This document shows, in pieces, positions 56,156 through 64,000 of a DNA stretch of 64,000 nucleotides. Each line of letters begins with the position of its first letter. Within the stretch, counting starts at the first letter, position 1. The DNA lies in contig NZ_JAHBAY010000017.1 in assembly GCF_018499875.1 (NCBI RefSeq), positions 1-64,000 on the forward strand. The letters run 5' to 3'. Position numbers and translations under genes: made by a program. The notes beneath the pieces are model-generated. The model was given only the letters and a program-made list of their open reading frames with translations. It searched no databases and was not told the origin of the DNA. This DNA comes from Kineosporia corallincola (GTDB taxonomy: Bacteria; Actinomycetota; Actinomycetes; Actinomycetales; Kineosporiaceae).

Positions 56156-56950
56156 ATGACGACGAACACCGCCACCCGCACCCGGGTCGCCCTGGTCACC
56201 GGCGCCACCAGCGGCATCGGCCTGGCCGTCACCCGGCTGCTGGCGCAGCAGGGGCACCAGGTGTTCCTGTGCGCCCGCAACGCCGACACGGTCGCCTCGA
56301 CCGTCAAGGAACTGCGCGACGAGGGCCTCGACGTGGACGGCGCGACCTGTGACGTCACCGACGCCGACGATGTGCGCTCGGTGGTGGCCGCGGCCGTGGA
56401 GCGGTTCGGCCCGATCGACGTCCTGGTCAACAACGCCGGGCGCAGCGGCGGCGGGGTCACCGCCGACATCGACGACGATCTGTGGTTCGCCGTCCTGGAC
56501 ACCAACCTCAACAGCGTCTTCCGGATGACCCGCGAGGTGCTCAACACCGGTGGCATGCGCCACCTCGACCGCGGTCGCATCATCAACATCGCCTCCACCG
56601 CGGGCAAGCAGGGCGTGGTGCTGGGAGCCCCCTACTCGGCGTCCAAACACGGGGTCGTCGGGTTCACCAAGGCGCTGGGCAACGAGCTGGCGCCGACGGG
56701 CATCACGGTCAACGCGGTGTGCCCGGGCTACGTGGAGACGCCGATGGCGGCCCGGGTGCGCCAGGGATACGCCGCCGCCTACTCCACCTCCGAGGACGCG
56801 ATCCTGGAGAAGTTCACCTCCAAGATCCCGCTCGGGCGTTACTCCACCCCCGACGAGGTGGCCGGCCTGGTCGGCTACCTGGCCACCGACAGCGCGGCGT
56901 CGATCACCGCGCAGGCCCTGAACGTCTGCGGCGGCCTCGGCAACTTCTGA
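56156..56950 (+). CDS. PKS ketoreductase, C9 type (ActIII-like)
   Basis: A 264-residue SDR. Cofactor loop ALVTGATSGIGLAVTRLL; active Tyr160 and Lys164 in YSASKHGVVGF; ASTAGKQGVVLGAPYS and the late GYVETPMAA are the usual ActIII features that select C9 of the nascent chain. AAGAGGAGCA precedes the ATG. It follows the ACP by 26 bases and corresponds to PgaD/UrdD. Confidence 0.94.
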   Translation: MTTNTATRTRVALVTGATSGIGLAVTRLLAQQGHQVFLCARNADTVASTVKELRDEGLDVDGATCDVTDADDVRSVVAAAVERFGPIDVLVNNAGRSGGGVTADIDDDLWFAVLDTNLNSVFRMTREVLNTGGMRHLDRGRIINIASTAGKQGVVLGAPYSASKHGVVGFTKALGNELAPTGITVNAVCPGYVETPMAARVRQGYAAAYSTSEDAILEKFTSKIPLGRYSTPDEVAGLVGYLATDSAASITAQALNVCGGLGNF

Positions 56951-56988
56951 GCCCCGTCCCCCCACGCCGAGTCGAGAGGAGCACCACG

Positions 56989-57933
56989 ATGCCCGATCCC
57001 GTCCTTCGCCAGGTGGAGCACACCCAGGAGGTCCAGGCCCCGGCGGCCGAGGTGTACCGGCTGATCGCCGAGGTGGCGAACTGGCCGCGGATCTTCCCGC
57101 CCACCATCCACGTGGACCACGTCGAGCGGGGCGAGGAGTCGGAGCGGATCCGGATCTGGGCCACCGCCAACGGCGAGGCCAAGAGCTGGACCTCACGCCG
57201 CGAACTCGACCCGCAGGCCCTGCGGATCCGGTTCCGGCAGGAGGTGTCCACGCCGCCGGTGGCCGCGATGGGCGGCACCTGGATCGTCGAGCCGCTGACC
57301 GCCACCAGCAGCCTGGTCCGGCTGCTGCACGACTACCGGGCGGTGGACGACGACCCGGACGGACTGGCCTGGATCGACGCCGCGGTCGACCGCAACAGCC
57401 GGTCCGAGCTGGCCGCTCTGGCGGCCGGGGCCGAAGCCGGCACGAGCGGCCCGGACCTGTTGCTCACCTTCGAGGACAGCGTGGACATCGAGGCCCCGGC
57501 CAAGGACGTCTACGACTTCCTCAACGAGGCCCAGCTGTGGACCGAGCGGCTGCCGCACGTCGCCAAGGTCCGTCTCACCGAAGACGTTCCGGGACTTCAG
57601 CTGCTGGAGATGGACACGCTCACCAAGGACGGGTCCAGCCACACCACGGCGTCGGTGCGGGTGTGCTTCCCGGATCACCGGATCGTGTACAAGCAGATCG
57701 TCGTCCCCGCACTGATGACGCTGCACACCGGTTACTGGCAGCTGACGGAGCAGGACGGGCACACCCGGGCCACCTCGCAGCACCAGGTGATCATCAACGC
57801 CGCCAACATCACCAAAGTGCTCGGGGCGGACGCCGGGATCGACGAGGCCAAGGCCTTCGTGCGCAACGCGCTGGGCACCAACAGCCGGGCGACGCTGGGC
57901 CACGCCAAGGCCTACGCCGAGGGCAGGGCCTGA
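56989..57933 (+). CDS. aromatase/cyclase, didomain
   Basis: A 314-residue protein with two START-like halves (AEVYRLIAEVANWPRIFPPT; then APAKDVYDFLNEAQLWTERL). AGAGGAG upstream of the ATG at 56989. Didomain ARO/CYCs act on reduced chains to form and dehydrate the first ring, which fits with the KR in front and with the PgaL/UrdL slot. Confidence 0.93.
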   Translation: MPDPVLRQVEHTQEVQAPAAEVYRLIAEVANWPRIFPPTIHVDHVERGEESERIRIWATANGEAKSWTSRRELDPQALRIRFRQEVSTPPVAAMGGTWIVEPLTATSSLVRLLHDYRAVDDDPDGLAWIDAAVDRNSRSELAALAAGAEAGTSGPDLLLTFEDSVDIEAPAKDVYDFLNEAQLWTERLPHVAKVRLTEDVPGLQLLEMDTLTKDGSSHTTASVRVCFPDHRIVYKQIVVPALMTLHTGYWQLTEQDGHTRATSQHQVIINAANITKVLGADAGIDEAKAFVRNALGTNSRATLGHAKAYAEGRA

Positions 57934-57935
57934 TC

Positions 57936-59441
57936 ATGGCCGGGGCCGAGCGGACCGCCGTGGTGGTGGTCGGGGCCGGCCCGGTCGGGCTGCTGCTGGC
58001 CGGGGAGCTGCGCCTGGGCGGTACCGAGGTCGTCGTCCTGGAGCAGCTGCCCGGGCCCACCGGGGAGTCCCGGGCCACCACGGTGCACGCCCGCACCATG
58101 GAGATCCTCGACCAGCGGGGCCTGCTGGGCCGTTTCGCCGAGCGCCTCGACGACGTCCCGCGTGACCCGGTGAGCCATGTCGGGGGCATCCCGTTGCGGC
58201 TCGACGGGCTGAGCGAGCCGGTCGGCGGCGGCCCGGTGCGGCTGGCGGGACAGTGGAAGATCCCGCAGACCCGGATCGAGGAGGAACTGGAGAAGTGGGC
58301 CACCGGACTGGGCGCGCAGGTGCGCCGGGGGCACCGGGTCACCCGGCTCTGCGTGGCCGAGAACGGGGTCGAGGTGACCACTCTCGGCCCGGCCGGGCAG
58401 ACCGGCCGGATCCGCGCCGGGTACCTGGTCGGCTGCGACGGCGAGAACAGCACGGTGCGCCGGCTGGCCGGGTTCACGACCACAGGGCACGACGCGGTGC
58501 GGGAGCTGCTGCGGGCGGACGTGGCCGGGATCGAGATCCCGGGGCGGCGTTTCGAGCGGTTCCCGAACGGCCTGGCGATCGCCTCACGGCGGCCCGACGG
58601 CGTGACCCGGGTGATGGTGCACGAGTTCGGCCGGGTGCCGGTGCCACGCACCGCGCCGCCCACGTTCGACGAGGTGGCCAAGAGCTGGTCGCGGGTCACG
58701 GGTGAAGACATCAGCACCGGGGAACCGGTGTGGCTCAACGCCTTCGGTGACGTCAGCCGGCAGGTGACGCGATACCGTCGCGGCCGGGTGCTCCTGGCCG
58801 GTGACGCGGCGCACGCCCAGATGCCGGTCGGCGGGCAGGCCCTGAACCTGGGCCTGCAAGACGCCTCCAACCTGGGCTGGAAACTGGCCGCGCAGGCCAC
58901 CGGCCGGGCCCACCCCGACCTGCTGAACAGCTACGACGCCGAGCGCCGCCCGGTCGGGGCCCGGGTGCTGACCAACATCTCCGCCCAGGCCCTGCTGCTG
59001 CTCGGCGGGCCCGAGGTGGAGGCCCAGCGCGCGGTCACGGCCGAGCTGCTGGGCCTGGAGCCGGTGCGTCGCCACCTGGCCGGGGTGATCAGCGGAACCG
59101 GGCTGCGGTACGGGCCTTCCACCTCGCCGGTCGGTGCCCCGATGCCGCACACCGGGCTGGCCACCGACGACGGCCCGGTCGACACCACCGCGCTGCTACG
59201 GGCCGGCCGGGCGCTTCTCCTGGTCATGTCCGCGGACGGCCGGGGCCACGACCGGGTCGTGCGCTCGGCCCGGCGCCGCTCCGGGCAGGTGCGGGTGGTC
59301 GTCGGCGTCCCCGGACCGCAGGGTGCCCCGGACGGGATCGGGGCCGCCCTGGTCCGGCCCGACGGGTACCTGGCCTGGACCGACCGGCAGGGCCCCGAAC
59401 AGTTCGACGGCGTTCTCAGCCACTGGTTCGGCGACCGCTGA
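57936..59441 (+). CDS. second FAD monooxygenase (PgaM/UrdM oxygenase-like)
   Basis: A 501-residue hydroxylase closely similar in plan to the one at 51404: VVVVGAGPVGLLLAGELRLG, YLVGCDGENSTVRR and [19 protein letters not shown] are the FAD-binding motifs. The ATG at 57936 starts two bases after the ARO/CYC stop. In pga and urd clusters this slot holds an oxygenase fused to an SDR; here the protein ends at WFGDR with no SDR part, and a separate SDR follows 49 bases later. Confidence 0.9.
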   Translation: MAGAERTAVVVVGAGPVGLLLAGELRLGGTEVVVLEQLPGPTGESRATTVHARTMEILDQRGLLGRFAERLDDVPRDPVSHVGGIPLRLDGLSEPVGGGPVRLAGQWKIPQTRIEEELEKWATGLGAQVRRGHRVTRLCVAENGVEVTTLGPAGQTGRIRAGYLVGCDGENSTVRRLAGFTTTGHDAVRELLRADVAGIEIPGRRFERFPNGLAIASRRPDGVTRVMVHEFGRVPVPRTAPPTFDEVAKSWSRVTGEDISTGEPVWLNAFGDVSRQVTRYRRGRVLLAGDAAHAQMPVGGQALNLGLQDASNLGWKLAAQATGRAHPDLLNSYDAERRPVGARVLTNISAQALLLLGGPEVEAQRAVTAELLGLEPVRRHLAGVISGTGLRYGPSTSPVGAPMPHTGLATDDGPVDTTALLRAGRALLLVMSADGRGHDRVVRSARRRSGQVRVVVGVPGPQGAPDGIGAALVRPDGYLAWTDRQGPEQFDGVLSHWFGDR

Positions 59442-59490
59442 ACCAGGCAGCAACAGAACAGGCAGCAACCGATCAAGAGGAGAAGTCCGC

Positions 59491-60255
59491 GTGAGCAAAC
59501 TCGAGAACAAGACCGCGCTGGTCACCGGTTCCAGCCGGGGCATCGGCCGGGCCACGGCCCGGCGGCTCGCCCGGGAGGGGGCCCTGGTGGCGGTGCACTA
59601 CGCCAGCAACGCCGAGGCCGCGCAGGAGACCGTGGAGGGGATCGAGAAGGAGGGCGGCCGGGCGTTCACCGTGCAGGCCGAGCTGGGGGTGCCCGGTGAC
59701 GTCGACACGCTGTTCGAGAAGCTCACCGCGGGCCTCCAGGAGCATGCCGGTGAGGTGCGGCTGGACATCCTGGTGAACAACGCCGGGGCGATGGGCGGCC
59801 AGAAGCCGGAAGACATCACCCCGGAGAACTTCGACCACGTGATCGCGGTCAACGCCAAGGCGCCGCTGTTCATCGTGCAGCGGGCGCTGCCGATCATCCC
59901 GGACGGCGGCCGCATCATCAACATCGCCACCGGCCTGGTGCGTTACGCCAACCCGGACGAGATCGCCTACTCGATGAGCAAGGCCGCGATCGACCAGATC
60001 AGCCTGCACTTCGCCCGCTACCTGGGGCCGCGCCGGATCACCGTGAACAGCGTCGCCCCGGGCATCACCAACAACGGCAGCCCGGTGTTCGACATCCCCG
60101 AGGCCCGGGAGTTCATGGCCGGCCTGAACGCCTTCAAGCAGGTGGCCGAGCCGGAGGACGTCGGTGACGTGGTGGCCTTCCTGGCCTCCGACGACGCCCG
60201 CTGGATCACCGGGACCTTCGTCGACGCCAGCGGCGGCACGCTGCTGGGCGGCTGA
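59491..60255 (+). CDS. second SDR ketoreductase (LanV/PgaM-red-like)
   Basis: A 254-residue SDR with GTG start and AGAGGAGAAG upstream. KTALVTGSSRGIGRATARRL is the cofactor loop, and Tyr160/Lys164 in EIAYSMSKAAID the active pair. GLVRYANPDEIAYS is as recalled for the angucycline C6 ketoreductases. It would reduce C6 after the oxygenase step. A separately encoded version of the C-terminal part of PgaM/UrdM. Confidence 0.88.
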   Translation: MSKLENKTALVTGSSRGIGRATARRLAREGALVAVHYASNAEAAQETVEGIEKEGGRAFTVQAELGVPGDVDTLFEKLTAGLQEHAGEVRLDILVNNAGAMGGQKPEDITPENFDHVIAVNAKAPLFIVQRALPIIPDGGRIINIATGLVRYANPDEIAYSMSKAAIDQISLHFARYLGPRRITVNSVAPGITNNGSPVFDIPEAREFMAGLNAFKQVAEPEDVGDVVAFLASDDARWITGTFVDASGGTLLGG

Positions 60256-60295
60256 TCGTCCGGTTTCCGAAGCTCGTCGACCCGAAAGGTTTTTC

Positions 60296-61654
60296 GTGTC
60301 CTCCTCCGACACCGCCCGCAGCCGTCGCGGGCTGCTGCTGGTGCTGTCCGGGAACATGCTCGTCGACGCGCTGGAGGTGTCGACGGCGATGGTGGCCCTC
60401 CCCTCCGTCGCCGCCGACCTCCACCTGGGAATCAGTGACTCCTCCTGGCTGGTCACCGGTTTCGCGCTCGGGTTCGGTGGTCTGCTGCTGCTGGGCAACC
60501 GGCTGGTGGCCGCTCTGGGGGCCCGCCGGGTGTATCTGGCGGCGCTACTGGTGTTCGCCCTGGCCTCGCTGGCCGCCGCGCTGGCGCCGGGGCCCGGGCT
60601 GCTGGTGGCGGCCCGCTTCGTCAAGGGGTTCTGCGTGGCCCTGACGGCCCCGACCGGTCTGGCCATCATCGCGTCCACACACCCCGAGGGCCCGGCCCGG
60701 AACCGGGCGGTATCGGTGTACTCGCTGTTCGGTGCCGCCGGGTTCAGCGTGGGACTGGTGCTGGCCGGGATCCTGACCGGCGTCAGCTGGCGGTGGACGA
60801 TGGCCCTGCCGGCCCCGGTGGTGCTGCTGCTCCTGCTCCTGGCGGTGCGGGTGATCCCGCCCGACCCGCCCCGCGGGGGAGCGGCACGCCGCCTCGACCT
60901 GCCCGGCGCCGCGTCCCTGGCCGGCGGCCTGGCGCTGCTGCTGGTGGCGATCGGCCACGGCGCCCCCGCGGCCTGGGCCGGTGCGGCGCTGCTGCTGGGC
61001 ACCTTCGTGGTGGTCGAGATCCGCACCCCGGACCCGCTTGCGGACCTGGGCGGGGTGCGCAGCGCCGGTCTGCTGCGCTCGGCCCTGGGCGCCGCGCTGC
61101 TGAACGGCACGTTCTGGGGATTCCTGTTCGTGATGATGACCCGCTGGCAGGGCACGGAACATCGCTCGGCGCTGGTGGCGGCCCTGTGGGTGCTCCCGGC
61201 CAGCCTGCTGCTCGGCCTGGCCGCGCCGCTGTCGGCCCGCTTCCTGCACCGGGTCGGTGCGGCCCGGCTGATCCTGCTGGGCGCCGTCGCCGCCACCGCC
61301 GGCTACGCGCTGCTGCTGCCGCTGGAGGCGGGCGACGGCTACCCGGCCCACGTACTGCCTGGGGTGCTGCTCGTCGGAATGGGCTTCGTCGGGGCGTTCT
61401 CGGCCCTGCACGTGCAGGCCGTCTCCGGGGTGCCGGCGCCCCGGCAGGCCCTGGCCGGCGGCATCTACCAGAGCTGCGTACAGATCGGCGGGGCGATCCT
61501 GCTCGCCGTGGTGGCGGCCGTGGCCGGCCGGTCCCCGCAGCACGCCATGGAACTGGTCACCGCGGCCGCGGCCGTCGGCGTGGGCATCGCCCTGACCGCC
61601 CTCCTGCCGGAACGGGCCGTGCGAGAGCGGCCACCAGCCCTCGTCCGTCGATGA
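60296..61654 (+). CDS. MFS efflux transporter
   Basis: A 452-residue membrane protein from the GTG at 60296 (AAAGG six bases upstream). Twelve or more helices, the early DALEVSTAMVALPSVAADLH typical of DHA2-type drug exporters, and a glycine-rich helix SLFGAAGFSVGLVLAGILTG (motif C region) that marks antiporters. Likely exports the polyketide and gives self-resistance. Its stop overlaps a possible start of the next gene. Confidence 0.88.
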   Translation: MSSSDTARSRRGLLLVLSGNMLVDALEVSTAMVALPSVAADLHLGISDSSWLVTGFALGFGGLLLLGNRLVAALGARRVYLAALLVFALASLAAALAPGPGLLVAARFVKGFCVALTAPTGLAIIASTHPEGPARNRAVSVYSLFGAAGFSVGLVLAGILTGVSWRWTMALPAPVVLLLLLLAVRVIPPDPPRGGAARRLDLPGAASLAGGLALLLVAIGHGAPAAWAGAALLLGTFVVVEIRTPDPLADLGGVRSAGLLRSALGAALLNGTFWGFLFVMMTRWQGTEHRSALVAALWVLPASLLLGLAAPLSARFLHRVGAARLILLGAVAATAGYALLLPLEAGDGYPAHVLPGVLLVGMGFVGAFSALHVQAVSGVPAPRQALAGGIYQSCVQIGGAILLAVVAAVAGRSPQHAMELVTAAAAVGVGIALTALLPERAVRERPPALVRR

Positions 61655-61665
61655 AAGGCCACATC

Positions 61666-62238
61666 ATGGAAGCCAATCCAGCGATCCGCCTCGCGGTGAT
61701 CGTCGCCAGTGCCCGGGCGGGACGCTTCGGTCCCGTCGTGGCCCGCTGGTTCACCGGCCAGGCGGAACGGCTCGGCGGTTTCGAGCTGGACGTGATCGAC
61801 GTCCTCGACGACGACCTGCACGTGGCGCTCACCGTGGGGGACGCGGCCCGCGTCGAGTCGGTCAGTGCCCGGCTGGCGGCGGCCGACGCCTTCGTCGTCA
61901 TCACCCCCGAGTACAACCACAGCTTCCCGGCACCGCTGAAGAGCCTGATCGACTGGCACGTCGCGCAGTGGCGCGCCAAGCCCGTGGGATTCGTCTGCTA
62001 CGGCGGCATCTCGCAGGGGCTGCGCGCGGTGGAGCAGTTGCGGCTGGTCTTCGCCGAACTGCACACCGTCACGGTGCGCGACACCGTGAGCTTCCACAGC
62101 ACGGCCGGGGCCTTCGGCGCCGACGGCCGGCCCGCCGACCCGGCGAGCGCGGTGGCCGCGAAAACCATGCTGGAGCAATTGCTCTGGTGGGCCGCAGTGC
62201 TGCGGCAGGCCCGTGCCACGCATCCGTACGCGGGCTGA
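61666..62238 (+). CDS. NADPH-dependent FMN reductase-like protein
   Basis: A 190-residue flavodoxin-fold protein. IVASARAGRFGPVVARWF is the FMN-phosphate loop and ITPEYNHSFPAPLKSLID the second FMN-binding element, as in chromate/azo/quinone reductases. The ATG at 61666 has AAAGG seven bases upstream; the ATG at 61651, overlapping the exporter stop, is the alternative. It could supply reduced flavin or reduce the quinone product in the cluster. Confidence 0.87.
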   Translation: MEANPAIRLAVIVASARAGRFGPVVARWFTGQAERLGGFELDVIDVLDDDLHVALTVGDAARVESVSARLAAADAFVVITPEYNHSFPAPLKSLIDWHVAQWRAKPVGFVCYGGISQGLRAVEQLRLVFAELHTVTVRDTVSFHSTAGAFGADGRPADPASAVAAKTMLEQLLWWAAVLRQARATHPYAG

Positions 62239-62273
62239 TCCGTCCCGCCCAAGCCTGTTCCGTGAGGAGTGAG

Positions 62274-63911
62274 ATGCTCGAGGTCCCGAGAATCACGCAG
62301 TTGCCCGAGGGGCGCGACCAGCAGCGGCTGGCCCCGGTGCCCGATCCGCAGCCGTCCGTGCCGACCGCGGCCGACGGGATCCGCGAGCTGCGCCGCCTGC
62401 GCGAGCTGGCCCGTTCCGGGCCGGATCCGGCGGCGACCGAGCGGCAGCACGCCCGGGGCAAGCTGACCGCCCGCGAGCGGATCGAGATCCTGCTCGACGA
62501 CGGGTCCTTCACCGAGGTCGAGCAGCTGCGCCGGCACCGCGCCACCGGCTTCGGCCTGGAGGACAAGAAGCCCTACACCGACGGGGTGGTCACCGGCTGG
62601 GGCACGGTCGAGGGGGCGACGGTCTTCGTCTACGCCCACGACTTCCGGATCTTCGGTGGCGCCCTCGGTGAGGCGCACGCGCAGAAGATCCACAAGATCA
62701 TGGACATGGCCCTGGCCGCCGGCGCACCGCTGGTGTCGCTGAACGACGGTGCCGGTGCCCGCATCCAGGAAGGGGTTTCGGCGCTCGCCGGGTACGGCGG
62801 GATCTTCCAGCGCAACGTCCGGGCCTCGGGGGTGATCCCGCAGATCAGCGTGATGCTCGGGCCGTGCGCCGGCGGGGCCGCGTACTCCCCGGCGCTGACC
62901 GACTTCGTGTTCATGGTGCGGGGCACGGCGCAGATGTTCATCACCGGCCCGGACGTGGTGCAGGCGGTGACCGGGGAGAGCATCACGCAGGACGGTCTGG
63001 GCGGCACCGACGTGCACACCTCGGTGTCCGGGGTGGCCCACTTCTCCTACGACGACGAGCGGGAGTGCCTGGAGGACGTGCGGTTCCTGCTGTCGCTGCT
63101 GCCGGCGAACAACCGGGCGCTGGCGCCGGTCGGTGATCTGGGCGACCCGCCCGACCGGCCGACACCCGACCTGGAGGACCTGGTGCCCGAGCAGCCCGGC
63201 CGGTCCTACGACATCCGCGAGGTGATCGCCGAGATCGTCGACCACGGTGAGTATTTCGAGGTGCACTCGGCCTGGGCGACGAACATCTGCTGCGCCCTGG
63301 CCCGGCTGGACGGGCACACCGTGGGCGTGGTCGCCAACCAGCCGCGGTCGATGGCCGGGGTGCTCGACATTCCGGCCTCGGAGAAGGCCGCGCGGTTCGT
63401 GCAGTTCTGCGACGCGTTCAACATCCCGATCGTCACCCTCGTCGACGTTCCCGGATTCCTGCCCGGCGTCGGCCAGGAGCACGGCGGCATCATCCGGCAC
63501 GGCGCGAAACTGCTGTACGCGTACTGCAACGCGACCGTGCCGCGGATCTCCGTGGTGCTGCGCAAGGCCTACGGCGGCGCCTACATCGTGATGGACTCCC
63601 GCTCGATCGGCGCCGACCTGGCCCTGGCCTGGCCCGGCAACGAGGTGGCGGTGATGGGGGCCGAGGGGGCGGCCAACGTGATCTTCCGCCGCGAGATCGC
63701 CGCCGCGCCCGACCCGGAGCAGATGCGCGAGCAGAAGATCGATGAGTACCGCACGGCCCTGATGCATCCGTACTACGCCGCGGAGCGGGGGCTGGTGGAC
63801 GATGTGATCGAGCCGGCGCAGACCCGCGCCGTGCTGATCCGCTCCCTGGCGATGCTGCGTGCCAAGTATGTGGGACTGCCCTCCCGCAAGCACGGGAATC
63901 CGCCGCAGTGA
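62274..63911 (+). CDS. acyl-CoA carboxylase beta subunit (acetyl/propionyl-CoA type)
   Basis: A 545-residue carboxyltransferase of the AccB/PccB type: ATERQHARGKLTARERIEIL, LNDGAGARIQEGVSALAGYG, GPCAGGAAYSPALTD, and VDVPGFLPGVGQEHGGI. AGGAG precedes the ATG. PKS clusters such as jadomycin carry a dedicated acyl-CoA carboxylase for malonyl-CoA. The alpha subunit is not in this stretch (the one at 37998 belongs to another operon). A probable epsilon subunit follows. Confidence 0.92.
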   Translation: MLEVPRITQLPEGRDQQRLAPVPDPQPSVPTAADGIRELRRLRELARSGPDPAATERQHARGKLTARERIEILLDDGSFTEVEQLRRHRATGFGLEDKKPYTDGVVTGWGTVEGATVFVYAHDFRIFGGALGEAHAQKIHKIMDMALAAGAPLVSLNDGAGARIQEGVSALAGYGGIFQRNVRASGVIPQISVMLGPCAGGAAYSPALTDFVFMVRGTAQMFITGPDVVQAVTGESITQDGLGGTDVHTSVSGVAHFSYDDERECLEDVRFLLSLLPANNRALAPVGDLGDPPDRPTPDLEDLVPEQPGRSYDIREVIAEIVDHGEYFEVHSAWATNICCALARLDGHTVGVVANQPRSMAGVLDIPASEKAARFVQFCDAFNIPIVTLVDVPGFLPGVGQEHGGIIRHGAKLLYAYCNATVPRISVVLRKAYGGAYIVMDSRSIGADLALAWPGNEVAVMGAEGAANVIFRREIAAAPDPEQMREQKIDEYRTALMHPYYAAERGLVDDVIEPAQTRAVLIRSLAMLRAKYVGLPSRKHGNPPQ

Positions 63912-63943
63912 ACCGAGAACCCTTCACAGAAAAGGATGATCAC

Positions 63944-64000
63944 ATGGTGAACGTCGCCGGGCGCGCGGACGTGGACGGAGCCCAGCTGGCCGCCGTCGCC
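63944..64000 (+). CDS. probable acyl-CoA carboxylase epsilon subunit (3' end outside window)
   Basis: Only 19 codons are visible from the ATG at 63944: MVNVAGRADVDGAQLAAVA. The form V-x-V-x-G-x-A-x5-QLAAV resembles the start of the short epsilon subunits (60-90 residues) that follow the beta gene in actinomycetes. AAAAGGA lies upstream. Too short for certainty. Confidence 0.5.
   Translation, partial: MVNVAGRADVDGAQLAAVA

Noticed and set aside
61998-63893. Minus-strand ORF of 631 codons under the carboxylase gene
   Set aside because: His/Gly/Val-rich antisense shadow of a clear acyl-CoA carboxylase beta subunit.

Overview
The window is 64 kb of very GC-rich, gene-dense DNA. GTG starts, four-base ATGA/GTGA overlaps, a PASTA-less Ser/Thr kinase with a long Pro/Ser/Thr stalk, a RamB/aceA pair, DevR-like boxes and a type II polyketide cluster all point to a filamentous or sporulating actinomycete. 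The genus cannot be fixed from the sequence alone. No rRNA, tRNA, CRISPR, insertion sequence or phage gene was seen.

Layout. (1) 1-5.3 kb: end of a GH78 alpha-L-rhamnosidase with its MFS transporter, a lipoprotein, a small cupin and a LysR regulator. (2) 5.4-6.8 kb: a divergent inositol-monophosphatase-like protein and an NAD(P)-binding protein. (3) 6.8-16.6 kb: an amine/beta-alanine catabolism block: PucR regulator, CoA-acylating semialdehyde dehydrogenase (mmsA), class III aminotransferase, YtcJ-type amidohydrolase, DAO-type amine oxidase, APC permease and universal stress protein (Usp). A nearly identical 14-base motif lies before mmsA and before the oxidase. (4) 16.6-17.8 kb: a candidate polymorphic toxin whose C-terminal 35-40 codons lie in another frame, with an overlapping 49-codon candidate immunity gene. 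(5) 17.9-25 kb: Nudix hydrolase, secreted S33 peptidase, bifunctional Rel, and a membrane NACHT NTPase interrupted by an in-frame amber codon. (6) 25.3-36.9 kb: DoxX protein, three Usp genes, a large membrane Ser/Thr kinase, a DUF998-like protein, an ABC exporter, a glycyl-radical-enzyme activase and a PNPOx-like flavoprotein. Four GGGRC-N4-GNCYC boxes in this stretch suggest a hypoxia/dormancy (DevR/OsdR-type) regulon. (7) 36.9-42.8 kb: leucine/isovalerate catabolism (acyl-CoA dehydrogenase, biotin-dependent carboxylase alpha and beta, TetR regulator, MaoC), then a GntR remnant. (8) 42.9-45.7 kb: RamB and isocitrate lyase, divergent. (9) 45.7-51.1 kb: two SDRs, one apparently frameshifted, an HNH protein, a CRR6-like hypothetical protein and a methyltransferase. 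(10) 51.4-64 kb: an angucycline-type type II PKS cluster running off the right edge.

The PKS cluster reads monooxygenase, TcmI-type cyclase, KS-alpha, KS-beta, ACP, ketoreductase, aromatase/cyclase, second monooxygenase, second ketoreductase, MFS exporter, FMN reductase, acyl-CoA carboxylase beta and a probable epsilon subunit. This matches the core order recalled for the urdamycin, landomycin and gaudimycin clusters. The carboxylase would supply malonyl-CoA, the minimal PKS the decaketide, KR plus two cyclases the benz[a]anthracene skeleton, and the two flavoenzymes plus SDR the oxidative tailoring. Glycosylation and regulatory genes, if any, lie beyond the window.

The most noteworthy observations are the broken genes (toxin, NACHT, SDR, GntR remnant), the toxin/immunity overlap, the shared boxes that imply regulons, and the PKS cluster.
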